From contig CAHIKZ030005439.1 in NCBI GenBank assembly GCA_903632075.3, positions 1,827,501 through 1,891,500 on the forward strand: a stretch of 64,000 nucleotides of DNA. The letters run 5' to 3'. The translations under genes and the position numbers were made by a program. The DNA comes from Acanthosepion pharaonis (lineage: Eukaryota > Mollusca > Cephalopoda > Sepiida > Sepiidae). The notes beneath the pieces were generated by a model. The model was not told the DNA's origin. It made no database searches and saw only the letters and a program-made list of their open reading frames with translations. Below are positions 28,923-37,900 of the stretch, piece after piece; positions within the stretch are counted from its first letter, which is position 1, and the number at the start of each line of letters is the position of its first letter.

Positions 28923-31900
28923 TACATTTGTTGACATATTTGGCAATATTTTTTTTTTACTGATTATAGAAAGAAACTCATTTCAATCAATTTATATTCG
29001 GTTAAAAAAAATACAGCAACAGTATTTTGTTTATTAGAGATAGATTGAAACTAAAAAAAAAAAATAAAATAAAAGCTTCAAGAAAGAATTTTCCTTTTTT
29101 AAAAATGCATTTAAAACCTTTAGGTATCGTTTTTCTTTGGCGTTACCTACATAAACGATTAGGATCGAGATTTCGTCAGAAATATTTCTGTAAAACTCAA
29201 ATGCCTTAACTGATGTTAGAGAAAACGTGAGCATGTCTGTTGTTGATTGGTAAAATTTAATACAGAATAGAAGCTCCCCACTCGCTACAATTAAAGTTTA
29301 AACAATTCCCAATATTTTAAAAAAGAATTTTGAATAAAAAAATCAGAGTGGTAACTATAGTAAATTTAAAATTTATTGGTAATTTTCTAACCTTTTCCCA
29401 GTGTTTTTGTAAGACTAAAGCCATAGTACTTAAAATTCAATAAAATATTAGATTGCTTAGAATCTTTAAAGTTAACATTTGGGTATCTAAAGAAGAAAAA
29501 AAAGAAAAAAAATTATATAAAAAAAATGTTCTTGTTATATTCAAGTAATTTGTGTGTTAAAAATGCTTTTCTGTGATATTTTAAAGTAAAAGTAATATTT
29601 GTTTCAATTCAATGCATTGAATATTGCTGCCACATATAGTCTAGTACTTCTGCTATATATTTAGTGATTCTTGATAAAATTCAAAGAAGAATTTGCAATG
29701 TTATTGATCCTGAACTGACATTTCGGCTTAAGTCACTTTCCGACCACCGTAACAGCTTCCCTGTGCCTTAGTTCTATGCTAACCGCACTTCTCACTTGTT
29801 GAACTCTCTTCCAGCTTGCTTTTCAGTCAACTTTGATCCTCAAAAATTTAAATACAATGTCAGTCACTATATTTTGCCTTCTTAATTCCTGTTCTTTTAC
29901 TGTTATCTCTCCTTAATGTTTTTTTTTCATATTCTCTCACACTCAGTAATCCCTTATATCTTATTGGTTTCATTGCCTTGTTTGGGGTGAAACAATTAAA
30001 ATAAATTTAAGATTAATTAAACTTTAAATCAACTAATCTTCCTCAAGTAAGCATTCTCTTTTGTTATGATCCATGTCAAGATTCCCAACCTCTCCAGTTT
30101 GTTCTTTGTTTCCCTTTTTTTTTTTTTTTTTTTTTTTAAATCTTGACTGGACTAGCCTTTGATATTTCTCCACTCCATAATTTATTTTGTCTCTCTCTTG
30201 CCCCTAGCAATTGAGCTGCTTGATTCTTGCTTAGCAACAGAATACAATGGCCACTCTTATTTTTGTGTCGGGTGAACGGGTCCTACCATATTTTATTTTT
30301 AATTTGAATGTTTTATTGTATTTTATTTTTATTATTGTGCGATTCCCCTCCCACCTCATTTCATGTCATATTTTTAGTTATTTTTATAAGGAAAGAAGAA
30401 AAAAGACATTTGTATATATTGTGAAATTTTTATGTCATGGGTGTTTTAGTAGGATCCCTGTGAATATGCAGTAATTGTGGTATATGTCAGATGAACGGTG
30501 ATGGATGAATTCTTGTGGTGTATGAGTAAATTGTAAAGGATGGATGGGTCGCAAATCAGATTAGCTAGGTTTAGGATAGTCAGTGATGACTAGTCTCATC
30601 CCACTTCCCCTTCGATCTTATGCCAAAATTGTATACATATTTACATATACAGTTTTTGTGTGCAAAGTTTTTAAATAGTTCTTTGATGAAGTCAGTTCTA
30701 GTGTTACTTGTAAAATTTTGACATGTTAATACAGATATAGGTGATATTGAATAATATAGATTTTACTAGCTTTTGAACAGACTGATGAGAGACAATAGGA
30801 AGCATGAAAAAATTTTCAGCAGTATTCGTCTTTAATAACTGTATAGTTTAGTTAAAGTTATGAAAGTTATTTTTCTTATTTGCACCCCAATTTAAATATG
30901 TAAAACAAAAAGGTTTCATTTGTTTGAACTATTTTGGGAATAACTTATCAAATTAGGACAGTGAACTAGTTATCACATGTAAAGAACTAAAATATGATAT
31001 TCATAAATTGTCTACAGAAACAAAACTATTTTAAATAAAAAAGAATTACAGGTAATAACCTGATGCATAATAAACATAGGTACTTATTATTTCAAAAGTA
31101 CTTAAATTTGACCATATCAGTATTTTTGTCATTGTCTAAAAGTGGATACTCAAAAGATACTATTTTACTTTTCTACCACTTGTACTTTTCCCTAAAACAA
31201 ACTAAGGTGCCAGTTTTGTGAAATGTAAACTTAATGTCCAAATTGTTAAGTTTAAAATTGCAGAAAAATAAGCACTGAATTTAAGTTTATGATCAGAATG
31301 AGTTATCCTTTACCTTACATAATACATTTAGGGAAAAGGAATGTGCCATCAAATATTTTAACAATTCAGCTTGAATAAACAATGAAAGATTTTGAAAGGA
31401 ACACATGTATTATGTAGAAAAAACTTTTTCCCTTATGCCTAAAATTTATATAAAACATTTAATATAACAATATCCACAAGAGAAAAGATTACCTTAAAAT
31501 AAATTATATAAACCCCTAGTACCAGTTTTTACTGCTTTAAAGTAAATTAGAAAATACACTATGTGCTACTCTTGAAATATATACTATTCTCTGCAAATAA
31601 AACAGCTTTTGTTTTGTCTATATTGAACGTGTATAATGAGCTATTTTTTTCTTTTACTATTAACCTATCTTTTCAAACATTTGTCTCTCACTTGAAATGT
31701 ATACTGCTTAATCTCTCTTATTCCAAAAATAAAAATCTTGTGTTCATTTTTTTTGTAACAATGATAACAGGAAATGTATGCATCTTTCTCTGTTTATCAA
31801 AAACAATTTTGTCACTTAAAAAAATGGAACTGTTTACTTATTATCATTTGGTAGTTTCTCCAAATGAAAACCCTGCTCTCCATTAGCTTCCTCCACATCA

Positions 31901-34900
31901 ACACAGCTGAGTTTCTACTTTCAAAATAAAATTTTGTATTCTTCTTAGTATATTTTTCATAACGGGAAATGTATACCTCTTTCTTTATCAAAAGTTTTTC
32001 CATTAGTGATTGCATGTAGTCTACTCTCCATAATTTGAAAAGTTTGTCCATCAAGAGCAAACTAGTCTTCTTTGTATAAAAAATAACTAAAAGAATATAC
32101 TATTTTCTATTTAACTGGCTCTGAAAAATACAAGATTGAATTCCGTTCATCTTTTATAAATAGAAATATGCATTCTTGTTTGCGCTTCCAAAGTAACCTT
32201 TTTTTCTTATTTGTTTTCAATGAACAAGAGCAGCTTTTTTTTTATTAATTTGTATTTCTCAAAAAGGCTACTGATATCTGGCTTTGATAACTTGGAATCA
32301 ATAGGCATTTTGAATTAAATCTTTTCAAAGTAATATTTTTTCTTTGACATGTGTAAAGGTAACCTCCTCCTTTCTATTTACTCTTCATTTTGGGGGAGAG
32401 GGCTTCTTGCTTTGGACAAATATTTTTCATCACCCCCTCATAAATACAAACAACCAAAGACTGTCAACTTAGCAAAAATAAATAAATCAATTCTGTTTTC
32501 CATTTGTCCTTTACTGAAAGTGTATAGTCTTTATTAGCTATCAAAACCTATAAAGTAGAAAACTTGAATGATCCTTTTTATCTATCATGAATGGAAGAGA
32601 CTTTAGTACTATCAGCCTTTTCAAAATAATAATCTGAACTCTTTCTTGATGAGTTTCTGTTGACCACTCAAAAATCAGGATCATTTACTGTAAGTGAATC
32701 AACATTCTATCTCTGCAATATATTTGTTTTAACAAAAGAGAATTCTTTTTGATTTTTGCTTATTCTTGAAAAACCAAAAGCTGAACTTATTTTTTGGTTC
32801 TTAGTTCTAATAGCTAGTTCTTCAAATGGTCTTTACAGTAGATAACTGTATAATCTTGTCACTCGCAAGATAAAATCTCCTTAATAATGAAAGAGAATCT
32901 TTTTTTTCTATGTGCTTTTTAAAAAGATATTTCATTCATATCACTTTGAGAAGTGAAAATCTGACAAAATATTCAAATGATAGTACCAAGTGATACAAAG
33001 AAAATGAATACAATAGACAAGTTAGGTATTGGTTATAGATCAACAAATATACATACCATCATATATGCACAAATATATACACACACACACACAAGGTGTG
33101 AAGAAAAATTCCCACTTCCTAATATCTAAACTAATGATCAAATATCAGAATTTTTTTTGAAAAGAGTTCTTGGTTGACAACTTATCAACCCCACTATATT
33201 GATATAGGACCTAAGTAAAGACAACTATTTTTAAAAAATAATCTTTATTCAACTACCTAAACAGTTCAAGAATATTTTATTATACAAATTCAAGTTTGAA
33301 TTTGTCATCAGTAGATTTTAAAGGTTTTATTCTTTCAGGTATCAAATTTATCAGATCTGTTGTGGGATATCCAGCAGTGAGAAAACAAAAATCTTCCATA
33401 AAATATTTTCTAAACTTTTATTTCAAAATCCAAAATGGCTTACATTAATTGGGATTCTCGTCAAGAAACAAAATTTGCATCAAGGATTATTTTATAGATA
33501 TTTTAAGGCCTGTTATTTACTAATTGTTTTTCTAAATAGCATGGTGTTCCATTGTCTATAAAAAGGTTGCAGTGAATATTGGGCAAAAAATTTAACATTA
33601 GTATGCAGTAGGCAAGTTCTCAATTTCAGTCAAACTTGTTTCTTTGTTTTAGCAGGATATAACACAACCATGAAATTCCAACACTATTGTTCAGTGAACA
33701 AAGTCACCAGCAGAATGCTAAAAGTTAGGAAGTTACATGTTAAATCTAAATAAAATAATTGTGCATTTACTTGTGCCATATATTTGTACACATTGCTAAA
33801 TACACTTCTGTCACCTTGAATCTTGTTTTTTTTATTGTCCTCTGTTTCTTTCACTCTCAGTAAGTCCTTGCATCACAGTTGTTTTTATCATCTTGCTAGA
33901 GTATTCTTACACACACAAAAAAAAACAATTTATCAAGTAGGAATAATATCAATTGTAAATACTTTGTTATAGTTACAATAATTAGTTCTAAATGAATACA
34001 AACTTATGAACTTTCTTATTCTTTAATTTGATGCTTTAATAAAAAAAAAAATAAAAAAAACTTTAATGGAAATCTTTTTAAAATTTTTTTTATAAAAATA
34101 ATAGTGTCCTAACATTTAATTTACTAAATTGTAGAAAAAATTACTTTGGAACAATATAAAAAAATATATATATATATATATTTCCACCAGTTCATATAAT
34201 TTTTAACCATCAAAATCTCAAAACCTCTCATTCAAAGTCTAACCATTTCAAAATAAAATGGCAATTAAATGCATAATATTTTTAATATATAAAGTATTGT
34301 ACTAAGAAATAAAGCAAAACAAAAAAATTATTTTCCCAACTTGTGTTGTCTGAAAAATTCTTTGAAAAGCCTAATCTAGGTTTGCTTTTATTTTACAAAT
34401 TTTCTTTTGGCTTTGGACTGTAGAGAAAGCACACACATAACCAAAACATGAAATACCAATAAAGGAAGAAAAAAAGAAAGTAAAACACAGTAGCTACATT
34501 AAAAAGTAATATTTTTGCTATAACAACTATATACAAAGGAATGGACTGATGAAGGATTCAAAGATAAAAGAATATTTCAATATGTCACTTAATAACTTGT
34601 GGAATGAAGTCACCATTATACAATTTTCATTTAAAAACAGATTTCTGCTTACAATGTAAATACACACATACATACATTTAACAAAGGACAGTTAACCTAC
34701 CTGTTAAAATAACACTCTCACAAATAGTTTAGTAGTTGTAAAATAAAACAGCATCAACAATTATTAGTGTTTTCTTTTGTTACTTCAGACTTATACTCAT
34801 CTTTGTTCTTGTCACCTTTTGAATAGTGTATTTGCCAGTTGTCATCAGGTGATACAATGAGGCTAATATTTGCCTAATCACACACATTTTCCAATAGTAT

Positions 34901-37900
34901 AAAAGGGTGCACAAATTTACACTGTGTAACCTGCTTGAATGATTCACAATAAGAATAACACTGAATATATTCATAAATGCAAAATAAAAAACTCCCAACA
35001 TCTGAAAAACATGCAGTTATTTACAAAAAGAGAAAAGAAGAATGTGAAAACAGATTTTTAAAAATTCATGCAGAAAATAAAAGCAAGCCCCAAAATTGGT
35101 TAGTGAGCAACTGTGAAAGAAGAAAGAGAAGAAATAGAAATGCTTTAGTAGTATAGCAATGATGATTGGTCAAGGTGGTACCTTTCTGCGTATTGATTCT
35201 ATGTCCAAGTCTAGCTGCCTGCTGGGTAAGTAAGGGAAGCCCTTGTTGAATGCCTGTCAGGGGAAGTAGGATTAATGATATAATTTTTGAACTTGCATAT
35301 TTCTGCAGATGTGTTACTTAGAATAACATCTTTACTGGATACACATACAGGGAATGATACAAATTGCAATACATTTTCTAAATATACATACATCAAAATA
35401 GTGAAAAAAAATATAGTTTTAGATATATAAAAACAGCTAAATATAAATACTAAGATGAAAACTTTTAAAATATACTTGGAAAGTATTAAAATATGTGAAA
35501 TATTTATATCAAATACAAAATCACTTGAAAATATTATCAATAAAAATTTGAAAACTTAATATTTTACAAAAACAATTATAAATGATTTAAAAAAAAAAAA
35601 AAAAAAGTGTATCGTGTGTGTAAAATATATTTAATTTAAAAAATGTTAATTCAAATGCATGTTAAAATATTCAAAACATGTAAATAACAGATATTCAAAT
35701 ACGATATTTTATTTGGAAAATGACCTACCATCTTTACCAGCCTATAAAGTGGATGGTTTATGAGGGTATTTAGGAAACTACCATTCATTGCAACTCACCC
35801 AATGTGGCATAGCTGTTTATTTGGAATTTCAGGAGAGGGCCTCCTAGTTATAATACCAGTGCATTGGATGTAGCATGATATTTGCATAGTTTTTATTCTT
35901 ATTTAAATGTGTCTTATATACTGACAAATATGGTAATTCATTATTAATTTTTTCTTGACTGAATCTGGAATTTGATTTGAAAAGGAATACAGGTACTAAA
36001 TATTTTAAGATGGCATTTATCCACAAAATGTTGTGACACAGGGATACAAAAGAAAAAAATGAAGTATCCTATGTGAAATTGAAAATCATATTTCCAATTT
36101 TTTTGTTTTTCTTGTTTGTGTGTGCATGCATGCACACCTATCTCCTATCTTTTGGTCTTCTAGAACTGAGTGAAAAGGGTTATAATGAAATATAAGTGCC
36201 CATAATATCATCTTAGCTGAAATTTAGCAAGCAGCAATATTAAGAGTATACTTGCAAAGTAGATAGGTAGGCTAACCACACAAAAGTGAAGAATTTGGCA
36301 TTTTAAGAGAGAACAATGAGATAAGCAGTGCCCCCCTCTTTGCATCATACTCAAGCAAACTGTTCAACATGCACATCCAATACTAAAAAAACTAAGCAGT
36401 AGCATTTTTATAATATTATATATCAATGGTATATACTAGTATTGCAAGTTAAATATTGATATGTGAAAATTCCTATATGTAAATTGCTGATGAAGAGTCA
36501 ATACATTAAAACAATTTCATAAATGATATATACAGACTATTGAAAAAAATAATTTATAATCAATACAGCATTTTGGAGTGATTGAATTGTAAACTAACTG
36601 AAATTCATGTTTTACAAATGAATATCTATCAAAACTAAAAGTATATCATTCTTTTATCTAAAATACCATAAATACAGATTTAACTGTTAATAAAATTCAA
36701 GCAGAACAATTTTAATATTTTACCAGAAAGTCACTAAATGGTAAATTTTTAGTTTCAAATACATTACTATAGATAAAATTTATTCTTAATACATTACACC
36801 ATATTATTGACAGGAGGTAAATATACAATTAAACAAAATCTGGTATAAAAATTAAAGCCAATATTTAAATCAATGTATCTGGTAAATCTACAATACCAAC
36901 ATTACAGGCCAATATTATTGTGCAATATGAAATATCAGCAGCAGCAGCCTGTGGTAAAATTACCATAAAAGGCTTTTGTAATCTCAACACATTATAGTAG
37001 TAGTTGTTTCTAATTATTGTTTCTTAACACTAAAAGATATGTAGTGAAAACATTTTTATAATGAAAAACAGGGTTCACTTGTATTGTTTTCTAGAAATTA
37101 AAAGAATCTAGTGTTATTTTTCATATCAATGTGACTAAACAATACTAATATTTTTTTTTTAAATTCTTTAATTTTCTTTCAACCTAGAAAAATAGCCTAA
37201 AATATTGTTCATATAGTTATCTGATAGTTTTCTTGTTTGTGGGTGAAACAAATGAACTGTTTTTTTTTTATTACTGCTACATTTTCTGTAATATTGAGAA
37301 GTCAATTAACATAGAATATAACACCAGCAAAAATCAACTTTTTATCATAAAACCAAAATGAGAAGAGATAAAAATAAGCATTACAAAATAAATCTTGTGA
37401 GAAAAATATTTGGATTATACATGACCCATAAAATAATGTATTTGTAGGTATACAACAATCTTTAATTAGTGATGAGTCAAAGATTTAATTAACACCCTAA
37501 AAAGTTGCAAAATACTGATTTCAATCAGACTAATGTTCAATGCAATTTTGCCATTCTGTATGTAGAAAGCAAATTTTTAATAAAACCCACTTTTGCTACA
37601 ACAGTATATGAACTAAAAGAAACTTTATCACAATTTGAACCTAATTTAAATAAATAAAATAAAAAATAAAACAATATACAGTGAATGAAGTTGTTCTTCA
37701 GTATACTGAAGACTGAAAGATTTTCTTATAAATTTTGGCTGGCTTCATGAGTGTGAGGTCATGTCATTTATTTTTCTTATCCTTTTATTTTTAAAATATC
37801 TACCTATACATGAACTTTATTCGAAGTATAATTTTGATAAATTTGACAACAGGTGAAACAGTTTCTACAGAAGTCTGGAATGCACAATGATATTGTTAAA

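Noticed and set aside
31563..31886. 107-residue plus-strand frame with hydrophobic residues
   Set aside because: Phe/Leu-rich because of T-rich low-complexity sequence; lies in the tandem-like repeat region.
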